Made by a program: the position numbers and the translations under genes | The notes under the pieces: generated by a model | What the model saw: only the letters and a program-made list of their open reading frames with translations | Told to the model about the DNA's origin: nothing | The model's database searches: none | NCBI GenBank assembly: GCA_907163375.1 | Contig: CAJQUW010008924.1 | Location: forward strand, 310,001 to 374,000 | Length of the DNA: 64,000 nucleotides | Source: Prostheceraeus crozeri | Taxonomy: Eukaryota; Platyhelminthes; Polycladida; Euryleptidae | Direction of reading: 5' to 3' | Part shown: one piece after another, positions 12,006-20,630 of the stretch | How the letters are laid out: every line of letters starts with the position of its first letter | Position numbering within the stretch: position 1 is the first letter of the stretch

Positions 12006-13687
12006 GGATTCGAAAAGCAAGAAATGATGGATTCGAATACGTTTCAACTGCAAGTGGTAATATCAAACCTGTTCGACGTGTTCTGGGAGCACCTTGTGAT
12101 TCTTCTTCAAGATGTGTTATTAGAAACTTTAAATGCAAAAACATTTCCGACGAGCAAAGGACTAATCTGTTAAATTGCTACTACGATCTCCCGTCTTTGG
12201 ATGAGAAAAGAAAGTATTTACAACCGCACATCTTGCTGGAGATGCCTTCGAGTGTGAAAGGTAGGAGAACGAGAACATTTACATATTTCTTGACGATCGA
12301 CGGGGAAAGAATGCAGGTATGCAAAATTATGTTCCTCTCCACACTCGGAATTACGGAAAGACAAGTCAGGACAATGTTAGATAAAACTGACAATAACGGT
12401 GTCTTACAACCTGAGTTAAGAGGTGGACGAAAAGGTTAGCGACAAAGTTCTGATAAGCAATTGACTGAAGCAATTGAAAATCATATAAATTTATTTCCAA
12501 AAGTGGAATCGCATTACTGCCGGCGGGATACGTCCAGTATGTTTCTCTCCCGGTGTTTATCAGTTCCCATTATGTACGAAATGTACATGAAATCTAATGA
12601 TAAAATTGACTGTTCGTACAGCAAGTACTACTCGGTGTTCAAAAGCCTAAACTTACGTTTCCACAAACCGACGAAAGACTTGTGTAAAATCTGTGTAACT
12701 TTCCATCAAAGCAGCGATGAAGAGAAAATCGTACTTCAAGCAAGGTATGATTCGCATATAAAAGAAAAGGAAGAAACAAGAAGAGACAGACTTGAAAGTA
12801 AGTCAAAAGCGTCCACTGTCGATACTCATGTGGCAGCATGCTTTGATCTTGAGCAAGTTATCTACCTGCCGAAGAGTAGCAGATCAGACATTTTCTATAA
12901 AAGACGCCTATCAAACTTTAACTTCACAATATTTAATTTGAAGGACTCATCAGTTGACTGTTTTGTGTGGCATGAAGCAATTGCAGGAAGGGGCGCCAAT
13001 GAAATTGCCCCTTGTATATATCAATTTCTAGTTGAGCAAGATAACAAAGGAATGAAAACTATTGATCTCTACTGTGATGGGTGTGCCGGTCAAAACAAAA
13101 ATTCTATATTACCTGCAATGTTCCATCATGCCCTTTGTGAATCAAAGAACATCAAAGAAATAAGATTGATAATTCTTGTTCCAAACCACGGACACAATGA
13201 AAATGACTCAGTACACGCTTGTATCGAAAGGGCACTGAAGAAAAACACAGAAATTTTTGTCCCATCACAACTTGGAGTAATTATCAGTGAGGCCAGAAAA
13301 GCAGGCAAAAGGTACGCTGTTCACGAAGTCTGTACGGCAGATATCTTGGACTGGAAGACGCGGTCGCAACAAATAGGCTTTCTTAGGAATAGAAGTTCTA
13401 TCAAAGGCAATGCCATCAATTGGACAAAGATGGCACAGATGCATTTCGACAAAGATAGCCTTACAGAGATGAACTTCAAAGAAAGGCATCTGGAAGAATT
13501 TGACGGCATGCTTCTATGCGAAAGAAGACGACAAATTACTCCCTCAAGCATCCCACAGTCTGCATACAACGGCCCATTAAAAATAAGCTCTAGCAAGTAC
13601 GATGATTTGAAATCTCTGTGTGTGGGACCTATGCCCGTTGTCAAGCATTCTGACTATCAAAAATTTTTTCTCGGTCTTCGCCACTAA
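12006..13687 (+). pseudogene. Sola-like transposase, main part
   Basis: About 560 codons in one frame from the Penelope insertion to a stop at 13687, with a single in-frame TAG at 12437-12439. It carries a Cys/His patch (TKDLCKICVTFHQ) near residue 220 of this part and a central RNase H-like segment with LYCDGCAGQNKNS. Downstream come IRLIILVPNHGHNENDS, the probable second metal-binding patch, and a C-terminal helical region. The DGCxGQNKN signature belongs to a transposase group seen in many invertebrate genomes, which I take to be Sola-related. With only one stop and the removable Penelope insertion, decay is slight, so the element is fairly recent. The exact superfamily would need a profile search. 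Confidence 0.7.
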
Positions 13688-13689
13688 TG

Positions 13690-14801
13690 CAGTTTTCTTG
13701 TAGTAAAATATAACTATCAAGTGGAATTTGAAGCTTTTATATTTTAATTTGTATGAATGGTTACAGCATAGATGATATCAAATAGTTGAGCAAGAGTAGG
13801 TCCAATAATAATTCTTTTATTCTGGTTCATATCGTACATATTTAAAATATTGGGGATACTAAGTAGGCCTACATTCTGTTACAGCGATGCTATGATACCT
13901 GGGCTATTCGACAATGTAACATACCAAAAACTATTCATTCAATTAATAAATAAACTATCTTGATATATTATTTGCTGTAAATACACATGTAGGGGCGTAG
14001 GCCTACAGAAAAATACTAAAGTAACTCAGTAGGCCTACATGTACTTGTTGTACATGTATACTACTGTTACAATACAATATACATGTATCACATAACTGTA
14101 GGTGTAAGAAATAAAGTTCTGTTATACATGCAGGTTATTATATTAGTTGTTGCTGATCTAAGGCAGACATAGATAACTGACTAGTTACTGAATAGAGGTT
14201 AGTGTAGGCATAGGCCTACTACTATTTTCTCTTTTCCCCCACTTTAGAAGTAGGTTTACACTATCGGGTTTCTTTGCTTCAACAATGGATACTCAAATAT
14301 CTAAGCTACTTCAACAGCAGGATTGTAGATTGATTCAGTAAAAAAACATAATTTTATGTCATTGCTTCTTTTAGCTGTTAATGCACTCAGATAATCAGTA
14401 ATTATCAACTGAAATAATCCACTCTAGATATCAAAGGTATGTCGTGAATTCATTAAAATAAAAATATACATACCTTTATTCATATGTAATTACACTTTCA
14501 GCAATTAAACATTTAGTAGGGAATCAAAGTAAATGACGTATCAGAAAAAAATTATCCAAAAATTTTTGTCAAACTGACGTATCACTAATCAGCTAATTAA
14601 CCGTTAGAGTAATTAGTTGAAAATAAGTAATCCAAGCATTGAAATATATTTGATGACATATCTGATAATATGGAAAAGTTTTGAATGGTCAATCCTTATT
14701 TTAATTGATGAAAATTCATTTTGAAGTTGATCAGTTCGTTTATTTGTCGCTATTGCAAAATGACAAAAATCATTATACGTCAGTTTGACAAAAATGCATC
14801 G
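13690..14801 (+). other. 3' non-coding part of the Sola-like transposon
   Basis: AT-rich, no reading frame of note. It contains four TAGGCCTA octamers (13864, 13998, 14030, 14211) and the right subterminal repeats of the transposon. Confidence 0.6.
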
Positions 14802-14805
14802 ATTT

Positions 14806-15133
14806 GATAGCTAAAAGTGAGAAAAATGCAGTGGAAAGCTCAGTTTGGACTAATTTTTCTGGCTTTAGGGAAGAAAATGGCAGGAAAACGTCAGAGTTGG
14901 AAAAGGCGAGTGTTGGATGTTTTGGGATGAGAAAGGTCGGAATTCGTCATGAATGAGTTTTCGTATGGGAAAATGGAGTGCCAATTCGGACTCTACGTGA
15001 AATTTTGGGTTAGGAAGGATGTTTCCAGCGACATCGGAGAGAAAAAGTTTTGAGGACGTCCCCCCCCCCTCCTGCCAAACTTCCAACTTTGGTTGTAGAC
15101 ATCGTAGAAAGTCGTGCTATAGCTCATTTGAAA
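14806..15133 (+). repeat. Terminal tandem repeat, inner diverged unit (left)
   Basis: The 319-bp unit resumes directly after the Sola-like insertion (GATAGCTAAAAGTGAG). It is more diverged from the outer units, as expected for the oldest or least homogenised copy. It ends before the gene at 15378. Confidence 0.8.
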
Positions 15134-15377
15134 CCTTGGAGTGAGACAAATTCAGTGGAAAACATGGCTTGTTCGTATCTGCCTCCGTTTAGAGGTGAGA
15201 CGTTATTGAAAATTTGGGACATTGACGAAAAAACGACAGAGTTAGAATGTTTAAGAAAATCGCTCTAGTGGGTGAAGCAAGCCTCGGACGGAAAAACAGA
15301 GACCAGATTTGGCATCAGCGTGTCATGTTACACCTGAATGTCCTTCATGCTATGTCTCCGAAGTGAAAGGAAGAAAG

Positions 15378-15800
15378 ATGACAGAAGCAGTAAAGTTTAC
15401 GAATGAATTTTGTTCACTACGTTTTCATCGACAAAGTCTTCGTGGTGTGATTAGGGACTACATCATCTCCTTTCATCATGAAAAGGCAGACTTAGAATTT
15501 GATATCGCTAAAGGTTACTTCGTTTTCCAACAACTCATGGACAGTTTGATGAATAAAGATGTGAAAGGACGATTAGCTGCAGAGATTGAATTTGAGAAAG
15601 TGACTGATGAACATGCAGGTGAACGTGTAGTGTTTCATTTTGCGTCCTATTCTGCAGAGACGATACATGATCCCAAAGATTTCTATCAGCGACACATGGC
15701 GAAAATTGCATCTCGACTAGATTCATTTCATGAGCATGGATCCAACTTGCTCTTATGTCGCATAAAACACATTCATATTCAACTCAATGTGCTAAACTAG
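15378..15800 (+). CDS. Polinton protein related to the N-terminal region of polymerase B (left copy)
   Basis: 140 residues from the first in-frame ATG. The open frame extends upstream with several cysteines but has no earlier ATG. Its core DVKGRLAAEIEFEK...VVFHFASYS followed by MAKIASRLDSF and GSNLLLCRIKHIHIQLN matches the block that normally precedes DNA polymerase B in Polintons. The same block is visible at about 48240-48490 in the second Polinton (RGRLIAQIRYV..., GSNWVIDKVANVEFN). Here it stands alone, far from the polymerase fragment. The gene at 17617 is a paralog. Role unknown; a replication accessory function is inference. The right-arm copy is identical in translation. Confidence 0.65.
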   Translation: MTEAVKFTNEFCSLRFHRQSLRGVIRDYIISFHHEKADLEFDIAKGYFVFQQLMDSLMNKDVKGRLAAEIEFEKVTDEHAGERVVFHFASYSAETIHDPKDFYQRHMAKIASRLDSFHEHGSNLLLCRIKHIHIQLNVLN

Positions 15801-15939
15801 ATTTGACTACAAGATTTGGGAAAAGCATTCATGAGTCAGTCGTCCGCGTGCCTCCTTTTTCCCTGCCGCAACGAAGTCAGGGGAGAAACGGAGGTCTCTG
15901 ATTCGCTCACATAGTGTCAAATGTGGATTCGCGGGAGAC

Positions 15940-15947
15940 TATAAAAG
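15940..15947 (+). promoter_or_regulatory. TATA box (TATAAAAG)
   Basis: A perfect TATA box after a GC-rich CCGCAACGAAG region and a TGAGTCA site at 15832. Transcription would start about 15970, giving a leader that reaches the splice donor at 16068. Confidence 0.7.
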
Positions 15948-16067
15948 CAGACGTCTCCTCATTTTCTCTTCATTTCATTCTCTTGACTTGGAAAGTGTGT
16001 GTGTGACTTGCTGAAGCCATTCTCCCCTCTCAACTTTGTCTGATCAATCCTGTTTGCAAATTTACAA

Positions 16068-16424
16068 GTGAGTGTCATGACTGTCTGGCCTAAACCTTAC
16101 CAGCATTTTAGAAGAGAGACGCAGGAGAATGTGTGGCCGATGATTGTACAAGCTTATTTTGTTGAACCATCGCCACCACCGCCTCCACCACCTAGACGCT
16201 TTACGTTTAAGTCTTTTAGGGAATTGAAACGCAATTCGGATCCTAAGCCCAAGACATTTAATTTACTGGACGATGACGAAGACTTAGACTTTGGTGATAA
16301 GCTTTAAATCCTGTGAACGCTCCAAAAGGTCCCCTTAAGAACCACCTCATATGTCACTGCTAAGCTAACAATTTTCTTTTATCTGATGATCATGAATGTA
16401 CTTAGTGGTGTTCTTTCGTTACAG
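16068..16424 (+). other. Predicted intron in the leader of the 16431 gene
   Basis: A strong 5' splice site (CAA|GTGAGT at 16068) and a strong 3' splice site with pyrimidine tract (TTCTTTCGTTACAG ending 16424) bracket a 357-bp intron. Splicing places the ATG at 16431 seven bases into the next exon and skips the small ORF at 16077. The same sites exist in the right arm (29076 to 28720). Confidence 0.6.
16077..16307 (+). CDS. Small proline-rich ORF inside the predicted intron (left copy)
   Basis: 76 residues from the only suitable ATG: MTVWPKPYQHF, then a run PSPPPPPPPRR, a basic middle and an acidic tail DDDEDLDFGDKL. It lies wholly within the predicted intron, so it could only be made from unspliced RNA, an arrangement common in compact viral genomes. 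A poly-proline stretch with acidic tail suggests a protein-interaction peptide, but I recognise no family. The right-arm copy differs at one residue. It could be a chance frame. Confidence 0.4.
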   Translation: MTVWPKPYQHFRRETQENVWPMIVQAYFVEPSPPPPPPPRRFTFKSFRELKRNSDPKPKTFNLLDDDEDLDFGDKL

Positions 16425-16430
16425 ACTGCC

Positions 16431-17114
16431 ATGGCCATGAATCCTACTCCAACTGCTGCATCACTGAATCCTCAACATATCGAGCTGTGGAATCCGAAAA
16501 TTGAAAAGGTAATTCACGGCTATCCTACCTACAAACAACAAGTGCGCTACAACGGTGTTCGACTCTATCTTCAAACGCCGGTGGTATACTTACCAAAAGT
16601 GGATACGCAAGTAAATCGTTGCGGTCAAAACCTGAGTATTCCTATTGATAATTGGTTGCGTCAGCAGCTTGACATTTTAGAAGACGTTGTGAGGCAAAAG
16701 GCTCTTATTCCTACTGAACTATTACAGTTGTGGCCAGAAAAGAAAACTTCTTATTATAAACCATTGTATCGCGGCACTCGCTGCTATATTTTACAAAGCA
16801 AGTATTGCAAAGTCACTTCAGGAGTGACAGTTGAACAGTCAGTTGAAACAGAATTGTCATCGTTAGGTGCAGGCTTTTATTCCTTTCATATTGAGGTACC
16901 TGCTGTTTATGTGCGACCTCATCAATCTGACGGTAATTTGATTTCTCTCAATTTGCGCATTGCTCAAATTCATCATCAACCTGAGTTAACAGGACTTGAT
17001 CACATTGAGAAAGTCATTGATTCTTGTGTCAAAGAGTGTCAAGAACCTGTCACTAAACCTAAACGTCGTCGCACATCAAAGAAAGATGGTGCTACCACCA
17101 AAGAGAAATCTTAA
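16431..17114 (+). CDS. Polinton protein of unknown function, family U1 (left copy)
   Basis: 227 residues from the ATG just after the predicted splice acceptor. Two related blocks are visible. The first, VRYNGVRLYLQTPVVYLPK...SIPIDNWLRQQLDILEDVV, is followed by LYRGTRCYILQSKY and a second strand-rich block, FYSFHIEVPAVYVRPHQ..LISLNLRIAQI. The C-terminus is strongly basic (KPKRRRTSKK), fitting a nuclear nucleic-acid-binding protein. The gene at 18251 and the region 34000-34625 of the other Polinton have the same block order, so the family is a conserved Polinton component. The pattern of strands ending in PxDxW is loosely like PC4-type single-strand DNA binders, which is a guess. The right-arm copy is identical in translation. 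Confidence 0.6.
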   Translation: MAMNPTPTAASLNPQHIELWNPKIEKVIHGYPTYKQQVRYNGVRLYLQTPVVYLPKVDTQVNRCGQNLSIPIDNWLRQQLDILEDVVRQKALIPTELLQLWPEKKTSYYKPLYRGTRCYILQSKYCKVTSGVTVEQSVETELSSLGAGFYSFHIEVPAVYVRPHQSDGNLISLNLRIAQIHHQPELTGLDHIEKVIDSCVKECQEPVTKPKRRRTSKKDGATTKEKS

Positions 17115-17117
17115 GTA

Positions 17118-17265
17118 TTGTAATCAGTTAGTATGTAGTGAATGTGGAAAACGCGGCCTTGCGCGTTATGTTCAAATAAAACATTGTCATAATGTTGTAT
17201 GTATCTTTTGTTATGTAAAGGACAGACATCCTTGTAAAGTTCCTGCTCAATGTATTATTTTGTAA
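17118..17265 (+). CDS. Zinc-ribbon-like block (left copy)
   Basis: An open frame immediately after the U1 stop codon encodes QLVCSECGKRGLARYVQ, then HCHNVVCIFC, a CxxC...CxxC arrangement typical of a small zinc ribbon. Without an ATG of its own it is probably an exon. A 3' splice site (TTTTTGATATTGTAG ending 17287) follows shortly. In the right arm, exonuclease-like sequence starts directly after the matching site, so the two may form one protein there. Confidence 0.45.
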
Positions 17266-17421
17266 TGAAGTCTTTTTGATATTGTAGGTTGTCATCTTCA
17301 TAGACAGTGAGGGAACACCCATGCAGCATGGGTCTATGTAAAAAAAATTTTTAATCCTTGTGAATGAATGATGATCATTTTATTAAGTGTATTCTGTACT
17401 TGTGAATTTTGTCTGGTGTTG

Positions 17422-17427
17422 AATAAA
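17422..17427 (+). terminator. Polyadenylation signal AATAAA
   Basis: AATAAA about 160 bp after the zinc-ribbon block stop, in the gap before the gene at 17617. Plausible 3' end for the 15.9-17.3 kb transcripts. Confidence 0.4.
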
Positions 17428-17616
17428 CTTACAGTGGAACATGATTTTTATTTCTGTTTTACTCATACTGGAAGTCATTGAAGCAATGTGAAATCTATAG
17501 TTACAGCGTTTATGATGGCGCATCGTACCTTAAGTAACCACATGTGTCATTTGACTCTTGATAAACAATGATTCGATGGATTTTTACAAGCTTGGAAACT
17601 TACATTTGAAGTAGAG

Positions 17617-17922
17617 ATGAATGATATGAAAGTGGCAGCAACTGAAAGTCTTCCTCTCTTCAAAAGATTAATAGAGAGTTTACAACCTGAAGATGTGAAG
17701 GGTAGACTCATTGCTTATATAGAGTTGAAAGATTTGCAAAAGCCACTTCGTTTTGAATTCTATTGCTCAGAATGGACTACTCTTAGTGACCTATCTTATG
17801 CACGACATACGGAGAAAATTATGGAGAAAATGGAAGAGACGATGGAAGGAAATGCATACGTTGTTCAATATATCATGATTCAAATGAGTGTGTTTACATC
17901 CACGACTTTGTTTGATCGTTGA
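17617..17922 (+). CDS. Paralog of the 15378 protein (left copy)
   Basis: 101 residues from the first ATG. A short open stretch upstream (FLQAWKLTFEVE) aligns with the paralog, so an upstream exon is possible. The core LFKRLIESLQPEDVKGRLIAYIEL matches the 15378 protein's LMDSLMNKDVKGRLAAEIEF, followed by LRFEFYCSEWTTL and a helical ERHTEKIMEKMEE-like segment. Two stand-alone members of the polymerase-associated block in one element suggest duplication and specialisation. An AATAAA signal lies 17 bp after the stop. The right-arm copy is identical in translation. Confidence 0.6.
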   Translation: MNDMKVAATESLPLFKRLIESLQPEDVKGRLIAYIELKDLQKPLRFEFYCSEWTTLSDLSYARHTEKIMEKMEETMEGNAYVVQYIMIQMSVFTSTTLFDR

Positions 17923-17938
17923 CACATTGTGTAGATGC

Positions 17939-17944
17939 AATAAA
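17939..17944 (+). terminator. Polyadenylation signal AATAAA
   Basis: AATAAA 17 bp downstream of the stop of the 17617 gene. Confidence 0.5.
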
Positions 17945-18198
17945 GATTTTTTTCACTGAGTATTCTGTAATGGTGTATAGAGCAACATGAGTCATTGCGC
18001 TTTGTTAGATAAATGAAAGCGTCTTTGTTCGAGAAAAGGGGCGTGTCACTCAAGTCTTTGTGAAGACTAGAACGACTTTGTAAAAGGAAAGGTTTCCATC
18101 CACGCAGTCAAAAGTTCACGTGCGATAACTCTTTGTCACATAACAAAGACAGGGAAAACGGGAAAAGGGAAACGTATGTGATTGGAGCTAGGTCTGCT

Positions 18199-18205
18199 TA
18201 TAAAG
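18199..18205 (+). promoter_or_regulatory. TATA box (TATAAAG)
   Basis: TATAAAG inside a GC-rich context (CTGCTTATAAAGCGGAC). Transcription expected about 30 bp downstream would exclude the ATGs at 18182 and 18221, and makes the ATG at 18251 (AACCATG) the first usable start. Confidence 0.65.
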
Positions 18206-18250
18206 CGGACGACTGAGATCATGGCAATCATTTCCGTCCTTGCGCTAACC

Positions 18251-18634
18251 ATGCAGTTTCTCGAAGACATCAACTCCTCTGCTCTCGCACTGGGTACACT
18301 GAACTCCCTTACTTTAGCATCGGGTAAAAATGCTTTCAATCAAAAGATAACTCATCATGGAGAAGCCGTGACCATAAAAACTCCAAGTCATCGGATAGAT
18401 TATCTAAAGGTTATGTCAACAAAGTATGGACTGGCCATGTGTGTGCCGTTAGACTATTGGACACGGTTACAATTCAATACTCTTGAAACATTACTGAAAG
18501 AAAATCTCACCATTCCCAAAGAAATTGTTCGACACAATGGGAAGTGGCCGCAAGTTCCCATCATGGAAAGACGATACATGTATGTGCATATGGATAGACA
18601 CTGTCTCATCATCCATGAAAAGGAGGGCAGCTAA
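18251..18634 (+). CDS. Polinton protein of unknown function, family U1 paralog (left copy)
   Basis: 127 residues from the ATG chosen by the TATA box position. The central part, KITHHGEAVTIKTPSHR then AMCVPLDYWTRLQFNTLETLL and RYMYVHMDRHCLIIH, follows the block order of the 16431 protein. The family's C-terminal block (a YMGPRRDGRLFTLNPYLV-like stretch) can be recognised downstream to about 18820, so the gene is spliced or decayed there. The right-arm copy shows two residue differences. Function unknown; probably nucleic-acid binding by analogy with its basic-tailed paralog. Confidence 0.55.
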   Translation: MQFLEDINSSALALGTLNSLTLASGKNAFNQKITHHGEAVTIKTPSHRIDYLKVMSTKYGLAMCVPLDYWTRLQFNTLETLLKENLTIPKEIVRHNGKWPQVPIMERRYMYVHMDRHCLIIHEKEGS

Positions 18635-18985
18635 TTCGACTTACTCAATTGCAAACCACTCCCCATTTTGGGAAAATGATTCTACTCCTTCGAAATTAAA
18701 ATTCAAACCATCTACATGGGTCCGCGCAGGGACGGAAGGTTGTTTACGTTGAATCCCTATCTTGTCTCCATCACCTTTAAAAATTATGTCCATGTTGATG
18801 ATGATCAACTACAGTAACACTCTCCACACACTGAGAACGCACCATCGGTCTTTATGAGACCACGGCCTAACGGCCACCGTATCAAGAAAGCAAATGTACA
18901 CTCACCATGCCACACATGAACATGTCTCTCTCTCCTTCTTTCTTAGGCATACCCTTCCTCACTCAGGTTCACTCAGGTTGTAATC

Positions 18986-19300
18986 ATGTGGAAATTATCA
19001 GCATGGCTCCATGTATCATGGAAAAGTCAGTGTGTTACATTTCATGATACGAAACGTCAACTTCAGATAACTCTAGAACGCTTTCATCTGCGAAGGTTGC
19101 ATCGCGCTATCCTATCCAAGTCTTGTCGTGTCATTAACGTAGGAGACGGCATTGTATTTATTCGCATTCAAGAGATAATTCTACATAATGATCACTGCTA
19201 CATTGTGATTCCAAAACCCTCATGGGAAAAGTATAAAAGGGAAGTTCACTCAACCCTCATGTCATTTGTGAGTCATGCTCCCCATCCGCATCATCAACGC
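18986..19300 (+). CDS. Small protein upstream of the TBP-like gene (left copy)
   Basis: The open frame runs to 19615, but from 19275 it overlaps the better supported TBP-like frame, so I take only the first ~100 residues as likely. They begin MWKLSAWLHVSWKSQCVTF and include ITLERFHLRRLHRAI, then a strand-rich section and PSWEKYKREV. The second Polinton has a protein with the same spacing of an RV-strand, DxxV, and TWGTFIKEI at 42884-43258, also directly upstream of its TBP-like gene. A conserved gene pair is therefore likely. The end point is uncertain, and overlap with the next gene's promoter and start is real. No named family recognised. Confidence 0.45.
19232..19239 (+). promoter_or_regulatory. 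TATA box (TATAAAAG) of the TBP-like gene
   Basis: TATAAAAGGG lies 36 bp before the ATG at 19275, within the 3' part of the upstream ORF. A TGAGTCA motif (19269-19275) sits at the start codon. The TBP-like gene thus has its own promoter. Confidence 0.65.
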
Positions 19301-19814
19301 CATGCGCGAAATGAATCTCAGAAGAGACATCGATTTAGAACAGTTGCATACCCATCTTCCCGATTCAGTCTATCATCGCAGTCGTCCACAAATGTTGGTC
19401 ATTCGCATGAGCAACGGTCGAAATCTTCAAATCTTTCGCTGTGGCAAAATCCAAGTCCTAGGAAACCTTTCTCATTTCGTGATGCAGTCCATGTGTTACG
19501 AAGTCGTCAAGAAAATGCGAACACTCATGCCTCATCTCCGCCTCAGTCCCCTGACATTGAAGAATATAGTAGTGTCTGTTCAATTGAAGAGGTTAGTGAA
19601 TCTAGCCAACATTAAAACCAGTAAACATTGTATATTTTATGAAACTGAACTCTTTCCTGCTGCTCTGATTCGGAAGTGGCATCCTGTACATATTGCAGTG
19701 TTTCACAACGGACATTGTATCATGACTAGTTTACGTGATATCAGTAAAGTAGCTGACATTGTTAAATCTCTAATGCGTTATCTGTATGAGTCACAGTTAA
19801 TAGAATCGTGTTAA
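19275..19814 (+). CDS. TATA-binding-protein-like protein (left copy)
   Basis: 179 residues resembling the two-repeat saddle domain of TBP. Repeat 1: MLVIRMSNGRNLQIFRCGKI then VLGN, followed by a helix ending VVKKMRTLM. Repeat 2: LTLKNIVVSVQLKRL, then YETELFPAALIRKWHPVHI and VFHNGHCIMTSL, then a final helix IVKSLMRYLYES. The EPELFPGLIYR block and the (F)xxGKxxxTG pattern are hallmarks of TBP. The second repeat is the closer match; the first is weaker. Length fits a bare TBP core of about 180. A related protein is seen in the second Polinton (42390-42780). Likely role: recognising the TATA boxes in front of this element's own genes, which is inference. The right-arm copy differs by one internal residue and in its extreme C-terminus. 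Confidence 0.72.
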   Translation: MLPIRIINAMREMNLRRDIDLEQLHTHLPDSVYHRSRPQMLVIRMSNGRNLQIFRCGKIQVLGNLSHFVMQSMCYEVVKKMRTLMPHLRLSPLTLKNIVVSVQLKRLVNLANIKTSKHCIFYETELFPAALIRKWHPVHIAVFHNGHCIMTSLRDISKVADIVKSLMRYLYESQLIESC

Positions 19815-19824
19815 TCACATGATG

Positions 19825-20120
19825 TGTTTTGAATGAGTCATCGCAATGAACTATCGCTCACACATTTGTCAGTGAAAAGGTCATCAACAAGGTTCTTCGC
19901 TTTATGATGAGTCAGCGCTATTTATAGACATGAAAGGATGTCCACACACTTGTCGGTGAAAAGGTCATGCTGTCTGACGTGAGGCGCCATCGATGTTGAA
20001 TGACACGCCCACACACGTGTCGGTGAAAAAGTTGAACAAGACTGATTAGATTCGTATGACTGGCGCTTTACCCCTTCATGAGTCAGAGCTATTTATAGAC
20101 ATGAGTCAGCAAAGTGGTTG
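19825..20120 (+). promoter_or_regulatory. Promoter-like repeat cluster (left)
   Basis: Interleaved repeats: TGAGTCA at 19834, 19908, 20079 and 20102; TATTTATAGACATGA at 19919 and 20090; and CACACnnnTGTCrGTGAAAA at 19859, 19943 and 20010. The density of AP-1-like and TATA-like motifs between the ends of two converging genes suggests enhancer or tandem promoter units rather than a coding region. Confidence 0.5.
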
Positions 20121-20179
20121 ATGTTTCCTAAGCCGAAGAAATTGTCATGATGTTACATGCGTTGGTGGGGGTGTTAACT

Positions 20180-20630
20180 TACAAACTCTAACATGGTTTT
20201 AACTTTATTTTATACTTTACCTATCTTGCAAATAGTGAAATACTTATGACTTCATTTTATATTTCACTTATCTTACAAACTGTACAAACAGTGAAATGAT
20301 TTTAACATTAATTCAAACTTAAAAATCATCAACATTATTTCTAACTTTACAAACGTCAACTTTATTTCTAACTTTGCAAACAGTGAAGTGATTCTGACTT
20401 CATTTACATTTCACCTATCTTACAAACAGTGATATGGTTATAACTTTACAATCATCAACTTAATTTCTAACTTTACAAACATCAACTTTATTTCTAGCTT
20501 TACAAACACTAACTTGGTTATGACTTCATTTTATATTTCGCCTATCTTACAAACAGTGATATGTAACTTTACAATCATCAACTTTATTTCTAACCCTACC
20601 CATCTTATAAAATGATCAAAACTTTTACTT
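20180..20630. repeat. AT-rich minisatellite (left)
   Basis: Irregular tandem units built from TTTATTTCTAACTTTACAAAC and ACAAACAGTGAtATG, about 24-70 bp each. The right-arm counterpart (23930-24450) has more units, a typical sign of repeat slippage after duplication. Confidence 0.75.

Larger units (their letters stand above)
10236..14801 (+). mobile_element. Sola-like DNA transposon inserted in the Polinton terminal repeat
   Basis: Ends are inverted repeats: CGATGTATTTTTGTC at the left and the complement of CGATGCATTTTTGTC at the right, with similarity continuing for about 30 bp. The element is flanked by a 4-bp duplication ATTT (10232-10235, 14802-14805), and the host repeat reads straight across once it is removed. 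Related subterminal motifs (GACGTATCA types) recur near 10390, 10428, 14535 and 14570. Its ORF has an RNase H-like patch CDGCAGQNKN. A 4-bp duplication and this type of transposase fit the Sola superfamily as I know it. The element boundaries are firmer than the superfamily name. It is absent from the right arm, so it arrived after the palindrome formed or was lost there. Confidence 0.75.

Noticed and set aside
16431-17114. Naming the U1 protein a PC4-type coactivator
   Set aside because: The similarity is only a loose strand-then-W pattern; no signature residues support the name.
19301-19615. C-terminal part of the 18986 frame as a serine-rich protein
   Set aside because: It overlaps the TBP-like gene in another frame; its low-complexity Ser/His/Arg content is what an off-frame reading would give.
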